Source of the DNA: Salminus brasiliensis | Lineage: Eukaryota > Chordata > Actinopteri > Characiformes > Bryconidae | Reading direction: 5' to 3' | Length of the DNA stretch: 64,000 nt | NCBI RefSeq assembly: GCF_030463535.1 | Contig: NC_132899.1 | Coordinates: forward strand, 12,052,990 to 12,116,989 | Shown here: positions 11,224-22,560 of the stretch, in pieces | How positions within the stretch are numbered: the stretch's first letter is position 1 | Layout: each line of letters starts with the position of its first letter | Made by a program: the position numbers and the translations under genes | The notes under the pieces: generated by a model | The model's input: only the letters and a program-made list of their open reading frames with translations | What the model was told of the DNA's origin: nothing | The model's database searches: none

Positions 11224-11852
11224 CAGTCTGTTATGTGCCTGGGGTGGGCTGTGGCAGCACAGTCTGTTCTTTGCCTGGAGTGGGCTTTGGCAGCACAGTC
11301 TGTTCTTTGCCTGGAGTGGGCTTTGGCAGCCCAGTCTGTTCTTTGCCTGGAGTGGACTGTGGCAGCCCGGTCTGTTCTTTGCCTGGAGTGGGCTGTGGCA
11401 GGCCGGTCTGTTCTTGGGCTATGGTGGCTGTGGCAGGCCGGTCCTGTTTTTGGCCTGGGGTGGCTGTGGCAGGCCGGTCTGTTCTTTTCCAGAGGTAGGC
11501 TGTGGCAGGCCGGTATGTTCTTGGGCTATGGTGGCTGTGGCAGGCCGATCTGTTCTGTGCCTGGGGTGGGCTGTGGCAGGCCAGTCTGTTTTTGGCCTGG
11601 GGTGGGTTGTGGCAGTCCGATCTGTTTTTGGTCTGGCATGAGCTGTGGCAGGCCAGTCTGTTATTGGGCTATGGTGGCTGTGGCAGGCCAATCTGTTCTT
11701 TTCCAGAGGTGGGCTGTGGCAGGCCGGTCTGTTCTGTGTCTGGGGTGGGCTGTGGCAGGCCGGTCTGTTCTTTTCCAGAGGTAGGCTGTGGCAGGCCGGT
11801 CTGTTCTTGGGCTATGGTGGCTGTGGCAGGCCAGTCTGTTATTTGCCTGGGG
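11224..11852. repeat. 36-bp minisatellite, about 17 copies with three unit types
   Basis: The unit ends in GTGGCAGGCCGGTCTGTTCT. Its first 16 bases come in three versions: TTGCCTGGAGTGGGCT (type A), TTGGGCTATGGTGGCT (type B) and TTTCCAGAGGTGGGCT (type C). Reading left to right the order is about five A, then B, A, C, B, A, A, A, B, C, A, C, B and a partial A. Because 36 is a multiple of three, long stop-free frames occur on both strands, but they encode only a 12-residue repeat and no known protein. Confidence 0.97.
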
Positions 11853-12289
11853 GAAAATATAACAGAAAACAATGTATGTATGTTAAAGTATTTAGTATAG
11901 GCCCTGTTGTCTGCCCAGGATTTATAATATCAGGACCCTTGCAGATCCTGGCATGCATGAAAGGTAGGGGCAGTGCCAACACTCTGGGCAACTGGGCAAG
12001 CCAAACTGGTGGCAGTAAGGAAGAAGGAGGAAATAATAAAACATTAGCATCCGAAAGCAGATGCGTGTAAGTAGAGGTCTTTTAAAGACAGGTGGAAGCT
12101 GGTGATTGGTCGTAGGAAAAGGTCACAGTGCATTAGGGTCTCCTAGTAGAACTTTGTACTGCCTATTTGGAGCTTTACTGCCCATTTGAAGTAATTTCAC
12201 ACTCAAAAGCATATATCAGACAGACAGACAGGCAATTACACCAGAGGTGTAAGTGATAACTAGTTGCATGTACTCACCATTGCCTTGCC
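11853..12289. other. Intergenic, no recognised feature
   Basis: Unique-looking sequence between the minisatellite and a SINE fragment. It contains a short (CAGA)n run near 12220. No gene was seen. Confidence 0.5.
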
Positions 12290-12470
12290 GTGCAGTGAAC
12301 ACACACACACATAACTGAAACACACACAGTGACTGTGAGCACACATGTCCGGAGCAGTGGGTATCCAGTGCTGCGGCGCCTGGGGAGCAGAGAGGGTGAA
12401 GAGCCTTGCCCTAGGACCCAACAGTGGCAGCTTGCTGAGCCCAGGTATCGAACCCACAACCCTGTTATGA
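12290..12470 (-). mobile_element. tRNA-derived SINE, fragment
   Basis: Shares the GGGAGCAGAGAGGGTGAAGA body, the CCCAACAGTGGCAGCTTG segment and the B box (GGTTCGATACC on the minus strand) with the SINE at 911-1196. The A-box head and the distal tail are missing. Confidence 0.75.
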
Positions 12471-12537
12471 ATAGTTATGTAACTTTTGGTTACATAAAGA
12501 ACCATGGACCTTATTCATTACTTGTGCTTAAGAAGAA

Positions 12538-12700
12538 CCCGTTGAGCATTGAGCTGTGGTTCAGTGGAACTGTATTCTCTGGAATGATGCTGGTGCTCCA
12601 TCCAGTACTTTTGGGTGAGTTGGGGAGTTGAGGATGAGGTGGGGTGGCGATTATCAAACATCCTGACATCACTAACAAATCACTTGCCACATGGTTTGGT
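12538..12700 (-). mobile_element. Tc1-type MITE fragment, copy B
   Basis: Contains the family body in reverse orientation (CATTGAGCTGTGGTTCAGTG, then AACTGTATTCTCTGGAATGA, then CATCCAGTACTTTTGGGTGA). No terminal repeats are kept. Confidence 0.65.
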
Positions 12701-13624
12701 GGAATACGGGTGGAAACAGCACCGTTATCTAAATATGACATTTCAAACTGATGCAAGGAATACTATCATGAAGGCAAAATCGGTTTGTGCCATTAGAGGC
12801 AGTCAAAGGCTAATGTCACACTTATGGTTTCTTCGGTAGGCATATGACCTCACGTGCTCAAACCCATACAGTAAGCAGCACTGAGCTGTGTGAGTGTGTG
12901 GACTTCAACTGTGAAATGAAAGGGTTCTCATATTCCTTTACAGCCTTTAAAATACCAAGCATGAGAGAATGTTGCCTGAGCTTTGTGTGTGTAACTTGGA
13001 GGAGGTCATACGATTCACACTGCTCAAAATCAATCAATCGCATGCTGTCGTGTGTCCAAGACTGATCTAATGGACAAAGCTCTTTTCTCCAAAGAAAGTT
13101 ACAGTAGATGATTTCGGAGTCAAGCATGTGGTGGTGAAGTGCTCTTCTGACAGCACCACTCTGATGTGCTCTTACATTAGGGCCTTGTTAAACTGTCTAA
13201 TTTACATTATGAACCAGTTTTCAGAACATAGATAGTTTGGGCCAAATTCCAGTGCCACTGGAAAATCTTTATAGTCTAGAATTAGCCCCAATCTTGGTCT
13301 GGGAAACCAGCCATAAGTGTCTAAAGGTATCCAGAAACTGCTTCTGATTAGTGAGCTCAGCTGGTTTAAGATGGTACAGGTGTTTAATTGAACCTGATCT
13401 CCGCAGAAAAGATTTGCCTGTAGAACTAGAGCAGCCACACATGACATCAACTGGAACGGTATAAAGCGCCTCAGGCTTGGCCGGGAGACCAGTGAAATTC
13501 ACATATGTTCTTGTGGCTGAATCGATCAGATCTTCATAGCAGTGGTCCAGTATATAGCGTAGAGGCTGTTATCACACTAAAAGAAGGGCAAACTTTATAT
13601 TATATCCTTAAGTTTGGAAGAAAC

Positions 13625-14030
13625 TTTGAAATAGCAAGTGTCTGCAAACATTTGGACAAACATTAAAACTACTGACGTGAAGTGAACAACTTGTAGGGTT
13701 CCTGGTATGCAGCGGTTACTACCTACCAAAAGTGGTCCAAGAAAGGACAGCCGGTAAACTACTGACAGGGTCATTGGTACCCAAGGCTCATTCTTGAAAT
13801 CCATGAAGGCCCCACCTTACAACTTACAGAACTTCAAGGATCTGCTGCTAACGTCTTGTTGCCGGATACCACAGGACATCCTTAGAAGTCTTATGGAGTC
13901 CATGCCTCAACTGATCATTGCTGTTTTGGGGGCACATAGGGGACCTACACAATATGAGGCAGATAGTTTTAATGATATGACTGATCAGGGTATGAATTAT
14001 TTTCCTGAACAGGAATTAAGCTTAGTTCTG
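13625..14030 (+). pseudogene. Tc1-like transposase relic, internally deleted
   Basis: The stretch 13715-13790 reads as a helix-turn-helix end (TYQKWSKKGQPVN, then a stop). It passes directly, near 13800, into the transposase C-terminus (APPYNLQNFKDLLLTS, then RSLMESMPQ and GPTQYEAD). The middle of the gene, including the catalytic DDE core, is absent. The right end (ATATGACTGATCAGG) matches the CACTGATCAG-type terminal repeat of this Tc1 family. It is a dead deletion derivative. Confidence 0.7.
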
Positions 14031-14099
14031 AAATAAGCTTTTCTTTTAATGAAAAATCACTTTAATTAGTATTCATTTGAATGCCTTATTACAATGGTT

Positions 14100-15280
14100 G
14101 GTCCTGGAGCACCCCCAGCCCTGCACATTTTAATCTTTAGTGTTTGCTCAACACACCTCAGATCAGCTCAGCAGTACTCTTTTACACATTTTTATGCCTT
14201 ACATTCTGCCTTTTAGACTCACACTACTTTTAAATGCTAAGGGAAATAAATGTATACTTTGGTTTCAGATCATTGATTTGAATGCTTCTAATCTGAATCG
14301 GAAGGATTAGTGAGTATAAGTATCTTGACATATGACTAGATAACAAATGTACTTTTAAAAACCATGTTAACAAGCAAACTGAGGCAGAAAATGGTGATAT
14401 ACAAACATGCAGCAGCAACAACACTTAACCTTTAGACTTTGTATATCACTCTGCTTTAAGATTCTTTATGGGTGACCCCTATAGCATGCTCCACCTCATA
14501 CTGTATGTTAAAGTTGGTTGGTTGTCTCTTGCTGTACATTGAGAAACACACTGGCTTATATTTATTTTTAAAGCACTTACTGGCCATATGCCATCGTACA
14601 TCACAACAATGCTCATTGAAAATAAATGAATTACCAGACAAGTTCCAGTGATTGCATCACCTTTCAGGTACCAAGAGTTTTTACTGAACTGGGAAAATCT
14701 GCTTTTAGCTACAGTGCACCAGTGAGCTGGAATTTACTACAAGAAACTCTAAAGCTCAGCTCACTGGTGTCACTCAGTCATCCACCTCCACACAGCCTGT
14801 GACGGTTTTATTTAATTCTATCTGACATTTTATATAATATTGACTATTTTAGCTGTCTTTTACCCTTCCTTTAACATTCTTTTACCATTTTTATGTGTTT
14901 TTCCAGATTAATATTTGTAGTTACTGCTTAACTAGTTTTTTTCACTTTAGTTTTTAGTTTATTTGTATACCTCTGTTTTTACTCTTTGACATTTTATCAT
15001 TTTTTACAAATTCTAATGGTTAAATTAAAGAATTAAAGAATTCCCCTCTTATTTTTAACTATTATAATTTATCTTTAGTTTTATATCTTACTTATTTTAC
15101 TATACAAATTTATATATAGTATTTATATTTATATTGTGTCGCCTTGGTTACATTGTCACCCTTAATGTACTCTGAGTTTAAAGAATTTACATTGAATTTA
15201 CAAGCCCTTCCTGAGTTGAAGGTTGTGTGTTACAGAAGGAAACCAGCCAAAATGTGCAGGGCCGGAGGTCCTCCAGGACC
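14100..15280. mobile_element. Long element bounded by 32-bp inverted arms
   Basis: The arm at 14100-14131 (GGTCCTGGAGCACCCCCAGC, then CCTGCACATTTT) is nearly the reverse complement of 15249-15280. The interior is A/T-rich. At 14690-14800 it has a short plus-strand stretch reading SWNLLQETLKL, reminiscent of the end of a retroelement protein. It may be one foldback element or two opposed copies of one repeat with unrelated DNA between. Confidence 0.5.
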
Positions 15281-16189
15281 AGGGTTAGGAACCACTGCCT
15301 TAGTACATCCCACATAGTTTGAATTTTAGGTGTTCCCAAGTAATCTTGTTCTCGAAACCCCTCTCTTGCACAAGCACCTTGCTCTTGCTATTTTAGTGTG
15401 CGCAAATGACCTAAAGCAAAACCAGTAGAAGACAGCGTGTTCAGTGATTATTTGTTTATGCAACCTGTTAAAGTAGCTCATTGTACTGAAATAGCAGCTA
15501 TATTGCATTAGCGCGTTGCGTCACCTGCCCTTTCTTCTGTGCAGCTCTGGTCAGCAGTGGAGGGCTAGGGAAATGGGGGAAGGAACGCAGGACCTTATTG
15601 GCTCCAGAGGCCATCTTAAACTGCTCCTGTGTTTTCTTTCTATGACGGCTTACCCAGAGCCATGAATGGTAGATGAGATTGGTGATGTGAGCAGACCTGG
15701 TGTGGCCACGCCATTTGACAGGGCCTGTTTTTTTTTAGGGCTCCTTGTAGAGCTGCTGTGACGTGGCTGGAGATGGCTATGGAACTCTGCTTTCCACCTG
15801 CCCTGACGCCATCGGTTAATGACAGGGTCGCAGTATCAGAACATGGCATGAATCACTGCAGCCCTGGAGCCAGATCTAATCAGCCCCGTTGCCATGGACA
15901 CCAGGCGACCGGTTGGCTTTTAGAGTAGTGTGTGACCCCATGTGCTTGAATCGTCTAGTGGTAAGAGACAGATAGGTACAGTGAACATTTTGAGCATCTG
16001 AGATGTGCTTTTCACAAACAATTAATAACATTATAATAACATTTCCCCATCTGCTTAATGTGGGTCAAGGGTGCATGTCATGCCTTATGGAGGAATGGCG
16101 CTAATTTCCAAAGTTTCTTAAACAAAATGTTACAAATCATTTTCTGCGATAGGTTGACGCAAACACAGCTTAATTGATGAACTGAACAC
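15281..16189. other. Intergenic, no recognised feature
   Basis: Mixed-composition sequence with no coding or repeat signature I can name. Confidence 0.45.
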
Positions 16190-17110
16190 CAGGTGAGTGC
16201 TAGATATACGCTCAGTTTTAAAAACTGTACCAGTCAAAAGCTTCTACAATGTGTCTGTGAGGGTCAAAACTGGAGCTAAAAGAGGGTCGCCTAGTCCAAT
16301 GAGTCCTGGACTGGGTATACATGCACCAGTTATCATAGAGAGTAATGACACCAGGATGCACTGTGGGAAAACACCAAACAATTGGTGTCAATGTAGACAT
16401 TGGTTTAACTAGTTGCAGACCATGTACAGTCCTTCATGGTGATAGTGTACAAAGACTGCACTGTCCTTTTTAGTAGGATAATGCACCTCCCACACCGCTG
16501 TGGTTCTGCAGGACCAACATCTTGGTACATGATACCACAAGGCACCTTTGGAGGTCTTGTAGAGGCCCAAGCTGCAAGCTGTTTGGCAGCATGTGAGGGA
16601 CCAACATTACGTTATATGGACAAAAGTATTGGGACATCTGCCTATTATTTGTTTCTTCTAAAATCAAGGGTATTTATTCAATTGATCTCACTTTTGTTAG
16701 GGTAACTGTCTCTACTGTCCAGGCAAAGCTTTCTATTAGATTTTGGAACATTGCTGTGAGGATTTGATTGCATTCAGCAACAAGAACGTTCATGAGGTCA
16801 GGATGTTGGATAATGACTGTCCCACCTCATCTCCAAAGAATCCCAAAAACATTGGATGGAGCACCAATTATTCCAGAGAACTCAGTTCCACTGCTGCAAA
16901 GTCTAATGCTGGGGGGCTTTATATCCCTCTAGCCCACGCTTGGCTTTAGGCATGGTACCAATAGGCACCGGAGAGTTATATTCTATTGTGAGTACTTCAG
17001 TTATTAGGCAAGCTGTGTGTGTAGTTAAAGGCATTGATTAGAATGGGTGTTTCCACAAACATTTTGACATATAGTGTATATTAGGCAGGTGGTCCTAATG
17101 TTCATCAGTT
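16190..17110 (+). pseudogene. Tc1-like relic (CACTGATCAG family), split by a MITE
   Basis: Decayed plus-strand transposase text includes AGGATAATGCACCTCCCACA (the QDNAP segment) near 16477 and CCTTTGGAGGTCTTGTAGAG near 16548. The sequence GGACCAACAT near 16600 continues after the inserted MITE as ATTAGGCAGGTGGTCCTAAT near 17080, which is the normal end of this family. Frames are broken throughout. Confidence 0.65.
16610..17076 (+). mobile_element. Tc1-type MITE, copy C, nested in a Tc1 relic
   Basis: The left end reads TTATATGGACAAAAGTATTG and the right end AAACATTTTGACATATAGTG. TA dinucleotides at 16608-16609 and 17077-17078 look like the target duplication. The family body (GAGGTCAGGATGTTGGATAA, AGAGAACTCAGTTCCACTGC) is well preserved. 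At about 467 bases, this is one of the longest copies in the window. Confidence 0.8.
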
Positions 17111-18360
17111 TATATACTTGGGCAGCTTAATGAAAAAAAAAATGTGTGAGAAGCCACCTAGGATGCTTTTACAGCAGTCCTGAAGAAGTTGCACTTTTAT
17201 TTATTTTTTAAATATATCTTTTACATTTTTCCAATCAACATCTTATAGACTTTTTGTTTTAGAAACAAAAGACATGCATTTAACATCAAAATATCTCTAC
17301 ATTTAGGAGGAAATATGTAAAATATGTCACTGTAAAATATGCCATTTTGCTCAAAACATTGGCCATTTAAAGGCTTTAGCCCACAGCAACATACTGAACC
17401 TTGCTCGAGTGCACATATGCAGCAGTAAGAGGTAATCAGCTGGAATCCAACTTGTGTTCTTCCACTTCATGATCAAGTCCTCTGACCACATGGCCTTGAC
17501 TATTCCATGCAAGTTTTATGATTAAAAAAAAAAAGCAGATTATTGATATATACTGAGAAATCAGATATAGTCTACATGGTGGGAACTCAAGAACGAGGTG
17601 AACTTTTGTAGCTCAGTCAGATCAAAAGATCAGCTCCCTCTCACTGTAGCACATGTGCTCCCTGCACGGGACTTTTCCCTCACGCTTGAAAGGAGGGTCG
17701 TATGAGAAGCCACGTGTTCTGAGACACAGCATGCAGCAGTGCCCTCACCCTGATCGAGAAACCAAAAGAGTAGACTAGAGGAAAACACAATTTAAACAAA
17801 AGGAACTATTACAGTTTTAATTGATCATGATTATTATTATTCATTGTCTTCAAAGGAAGTCATGACATGGAAATGTCATGAGTGGTCAGATCATGGTCAG
17901 CTCACACAGCAGGCAGTTCAGTGCTTTCAAAAATACTAAATAAAATGCATGCATAGTAGTCATAGTAGTTCATTTAACTTTATTTATAATATAAAAGTTT
18001 GGTTTTTATTGTTTTCATAATTAATGAACAAGATAAATACATTTATTCAGGCAGGTCAAGATTTGTCTGAAAGTGTAATTACCAAGCTCCATCAGTTTGT
18101 TTAGAAGTCATTGTAGTTATTGAATGATATAAGCCTTACTGCATTAAGTGGTAAATACATTGTCTGACTCTCATTTGACACTTAGTTAAAGGTGCCCTAG
18201 AATTGCAAACTGTGTTTATCTTGGCACAGTTAAATAATGAGAGTTTGATAGAGTTAGTTTATCACTAAAACGAAAATTGGGCATACCCAAAACCGAGCTG
18301 TTAAACAGCAGTTCCAAAACCCCAAACTGTTTACTAACTGTCTTGAATTTATTTATGCCC
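17111..18360. other. Intergenic, A/T-rich
   Basis: No gene or named repeat was recognised. Confidence 0.45.
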
Positions 18361-18369
18361 CCAAATTTG

Positions 18370-18432
18370 TAAGGTAAAGGTGCTACAAACGGTTCTTTGA
18401 GTGATGCCATGGAAGAACCAATTTTGGTCCCA

Positions 18433-18484
<52 letters not shown>

Positions 18485-18490
18485 GAAATA
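18370..18490. repeat. GGTTCTTTGAG-type repeat fragment with (TA)n
   Basis: AAGGTGCTACAAACGGTTCT and the following GAGTGATGCCATGGAAGAACC match 31800-31855. A run of about 24 TA units occupies 18432-18481. Confidence 0.65.
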
Positions 18491-19886
18491 TTAGCATGTT
18501 CCATTCTGAAGCAAAACAAAGTGGGCTGGTAAAACCATATCTGAGCATTTTTCAACCCAACCCATGACTGAATTACTATTTAGACACCAAAGAACAAGAT
18601 ACAATTATAAAAAAAAATACCTTTAAGGCATATTGTGAAACTTCTGTAAGTTATAATGGATAAATGATGGAAATCAGAAAACACTCACAGAGACTCCAAA
18701 AAAGTATACTCCAAACTCATTACATATTGATGTTTGGTATATTCAAATACAAGCACACTGGAAAAGTTTTGGACGTGAACGGGAAAATAGCAAAGCTGTA
18801 TAGCAAAGCAATATCTCTGTGCAGATGGGATAATGGGTTGTTCCAGTGGGCTAAATTAGTGGAAGTTACCACCAAAGGTGTCTTTATTTCAGAGCACGTA
18901 CACTCACTTGACCACAGTACCCTCTAAGTATAAAGGGTTCCATATAGTACTGAATTATGTACGGTATGTACAGTAGCTGTATATTGTTAATACTAGAGAT
19001 ACACTCACAGCTTGTTTCTTATTCTGCAAATGGTTCTTTGACTCATGTGAAAGCGTGTTTGAGCTATAGAGAACCATTTATAAAAGGTTCTATATAACAC
19101 CAGTAACAACAGGCAGAAATACAAATATAAAACAGTCAGAAATATAAAAATGACTAACCAATGAAAATCAGACCTAATTAGAATAGGTCAATTGTTCTAT
19201 TAAAGTAAACAACTTTAAACAACTTAAAAGAGCAACAAACTCAGTCTCCACTGTTCTGAGACAGAAATTCACTGTGTTCATGTGTTCAAATCATTTAGTA
19301 GTATACACATCTATACGGCCTGCATGCTTCCTTGTAACATACCCATGTTGGTCATTCATCTCCCCAAAGATCTGAACCATGTCATCCCAGCATCTTGTGA
19401 TTTCTTACAGTTCTTAAGAATCACATGCTTTCTCAAAGCATTCCAAATCATGGATATTTCACCAAGCTGAATTATTTATTTTCTATCCAAATATTATATT
19501 CCTTAATGACTGCTGTTGGATGTGTTTGGATGATCATCTGACTCTAATTACCGTGGGTTCATTGTAATGAATACAATCAGTCCGAGTGTGTTAGAGGGAT
19601 TTCCTTAATGCTTTTAGAACAGTGAAAAGGCTGAATCAGACTTATATTAGATCATCTGCAGAATGATATTATGGTATTATGTTGTTACCAGGGTCATTAG
19701 AGTAAACAAAGATTAACACTAAACTGAAGAAAAGCACTTTTGTAAACAGAAATGAAAATGGATCAGTCACTAAAATAAGGACAATAGCAACTGCCATTAA
19801 AATACACTGACAAAAATAATGTTTTTTAATGATGATTAGTTTTGACTGAGAATAATATGCCTAATCCTGAATCCTGCAATGCTGGT
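18491..19886. other. Intergenic, A/T-rich
   Basis: No coding signature. The short GGTTCTTTGACTC and AGAACCATTTATAAAAGG motifs near 19030-19090 recall the repeat at 18370, but the copy is too decayed to bound. Confidence 0.45.
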
Positions 19887-20181
19887 ACACTATATGGACA
19901 AAAACGTAGTGGGACATTTTACATCTACAGGAGTTTTAATGACATCCTATTCTAAATTTAAGTTGGTCCCCCTTTGCAGCTCTAACAGCAGGTTCGGAGT
20001 TCTGCAGTTATTTAGTCAGTAGAGCGTTGGTGACCTTTATGCACTATGCGCCACAGCTCTTCAGGACCACTAAGTCCTTTACAGGTATTTGTAAAGGCAC
20101 ACTGCATGTCTAGGTGCTTGATTTTGTACATCTGACTTTAATGATTAAGAGGTGTGTCCCAATACTTTTGTCCATATAATG
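19887..20181 (-). mobile_element. Tc1-like deletion derivative with transposase remnant, copy D
   Basis: The ends are CACTATATGGACAAAAACGT and its inverse ACTTTTGTCCATATAATG. Internal text (GCACTATGCGCCACAGCTCT near 20040, CATGTCTAGGTGCTTGATTT near 20106) matches, by resemblance, the reverse strand of a fish Tc1-like transposase gene. This copy shares its terminal repeats with the short MITEs but not their interior. Flanking TA (19885-19886) fits Tc1 target choice. Confidence 0.65.
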
Positions 20182-20859
20182 TTTTCACAGTTATAAGAAA
20201 AGCTATCACTCTACTTGTATGATTCATTGTAGATGCCTCATAGATGCTCACCAGACATTCAGCTAACATTCAACCGAATGTCTACTAAATGCACCTCCAA
20301 ACCTAATCCTAAAAGGTTAAGGTCAAGGTTATGGCCAGGGTTAAGTGAAGGGTTACATTCAGTAGATAATCATTTATATTTAACTTAGAGTTCAGTTGCA
20401 TTTAAGAGACATTTAGGTAAATGTCAGGTAAGCATCCACAGAGCGTCTGTAGTGAACCATTCAAGTAAAGAGTTACTTGAGAAGAGACTCAAAATACAGT
20501 GTTTTTTTTACTAGACTAAACTGAAACTGGAGAAGCAGTACTGATCTAACAATCGTTTATATCCCTTTGGCTTATTGAAAATATGTTTCACTTCAACGTA
20601 TCACTTATCACATAAAGTCACTAGATGGCAGTATATCAAGTTTCATAACATGGTTTTTAAAGCTAACTAAAAAGAAGAGGAATGTGGAAAACTATCACAA
20701 TGACCAAGGCCGAAGACTTCAGAGCTGTGTTAGTGCACACACTATTCTCATTCATAAATGCAGTGCCAATGTGCAGAATGGCACACTTTACAGCCATTGC
20801 ACAGTATAACAACAGAATCAGTGAAAAGGCTGAACACGAACACAGCCACACACACTAGT
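20182..20859. other. Intergenic, no recognised feature
   Basis: No gene or named repeat was recognised in this stretch. Confidence 0.4.
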
Positions 20860-21065
20860 GAAAAGGACACTGAGAGCACACACCTGGAGCACTGGGTGGC
20901 CACCCCAGCCCCCCAAATCATTGACTTGCTTAAGGACACCTTAGCCATGAATGTTGAGGTAGTAGGAAGCACTGACCCCCCCCCCCCCCCCCCCCCAACT
21001 GCCAGCCAGTCCAAGGGATTGAATCAGCAACCTTCCAGTACAAAGCCTGCTTTCCCAAGGGAGTG
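20860..21065 (-). mobile_element. Degenerate SINE-like fragment with poly(C)
   Basis: Minus-strand text from GTTGCTGATTCAATCCCTTG onward resembles a SINE body with a weak B box. A run of 21 C at 20976-20996 interrupts it. Assignment to the same family as 911-1196 is uncertain. Confidence 0.4.
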
Positions 21066-21775
21066 ATGTAACTAACTCACAGGCTCATTTTTACTAGTGC
21101 AACAACAAAGCATCAAAAGATAATGACCTCGCTAAATTATTATTATTACTATTATTATTCATATTAATGATGATATTATATTATTGTTGTTGTTGCTGCT
21201 GCTACTCCAAGTAACTCTGGCTAAATATTATTTTCTTTTCAATCTTTTCCTTTTTTGTAACATTTCCTTCTTCACATAATTGCATATGAAGACTCCACAT
21301 GGCCACATGCTATTTATAAGGCAGTGACCACTGTTCACCGGACCACTGTTGTATACTGACCGCTAAAGAAAGAGGATTATCCCTGTGCAGTAATTTCCAG
21401 AATTCCCTTTAAGGAAGTAAACGTTTGTATAAACTTGCTCCTGAAGTTCAGAGCACTGCCTCTTTCTGATCTAGACTAAAGAAAAGCTGTGTTCCTGGAA
21501 AGAAGGAGGAAGGCTTTCCCAGTTCTGTTTCAGCCGAACGTGCCTGCATTTGACAGGGCTGTGACTGGACCAGCAGCTGAAGCCTGGGCTCAAAGAAGGA
21601 ATTAAGTGTGGAACAGTCTGCCTTTGTCATACAGCGCACATCCATGTCGCATGACCTGGTGGACGGGAGGGGACAAGGCACAAAGGGGGACTTTGTCACA
21701 TGACCAGGGACTTACAGTGTTCTTGACTGTCCATTTCATTACAACAAAAATAATACACCCCTGCACACACACACA

Positions 21776-21964
21776 CATCATCATTCCAGAAAACACAGTT
21801 CCACTGCTCCACAGCTCAATGCTGGGGGCTTTACACCCCTCTAGCCCATGCCTGCCATTAGGCATGGTGCCAGCAGGTTCATGTTTATCTGCTCCAGGGT
21901 GCATCTTAAAGTAGGTGAATGCATTCCTTATAGGGGTGTCCACAAATATTTGGACATATAGTGT
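21776..21964 (+). mobile_element. Tc1-type MITE, right half, copy E
   Basis: Contains ATTCCAGAAAACACAGTTCC, GCCTGCCATTAGGCATGGTG and the right end AAATATTTGGACATATAGTG. The left half is replaced by a (CA)n run. Confidence 0.75.
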
Positions 21965-22299
21965 ATATCGATTCGTACAGACACAGTAACAAAAAACAGC
22001 CTGTTTGCTTCTAAAGGAGATAAGGAGATGTTGGACAATGGTCATGTAAATAAGATTAGTAGTAAAAGAAGACGAAAGTAATAAAGAAGGGTAATACTGA
22101 CACCTTGTGGTCTTTTTATGTTATGACAGTATAGAATAGGGGCTTCCACTGATAGATTAAACTTTGTTGCCCCCTGTGTTGAAACTGCAGTAAAACAGAG
22201 CTTACATATTTAGACTTTTCAACTGTTGAAAAGAAGTTGTCAGCATTTAGTTGGTAAAGCACTTCTCGTTCAAAACTGAAGCTCATCTCAGCACATCTT

Positions 22300-22560
22300 A
22301 AAGGTGCACGTATTTATCACTGTACAGTGAAATGTGTCCAGTGTATTTAACCCATCTGTGGTAGTGAACACACTCTAGTGAACTAGGGGCAGTGAGTACA
22401 CACACACACCCAGAGCGGTGGGCAGCCAACTCCAGCGCCCAGGGAGAGGGTAAAGGGCCTTCCTCAAGGGCCCAACAGTGACAGCTTGCCGAGCCCGGGA
22501 ATTGAACCCACCACCTTGTTATCGATAGCCTGGCGCTCTAACCGCTGAGCCACCACTGCC
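22300..22560 (-). mobile_element. tRNA-derived SINE, copy 2
   Basis: Nearly collinear with 911-1196, with A box (GTGGCTCAGCGGTTAGAGC on the minus strand), B box (GGGTTCAATTCCC) and the GAGCGGTGGGCAGCCAACTC segment. It differs by small deletions, for example the loss of GGAGCAGA before GAGGGTAAAG. Confidence 0.85.

Noticed and set aside
11233-12070. Several long open frames, on both strands, through the minisatellite
   Set aside because: The 36-base unit is a multiple of three, so stops are absent by construction. The products are pure 12-residue repeats with no homology, splice support or start context.
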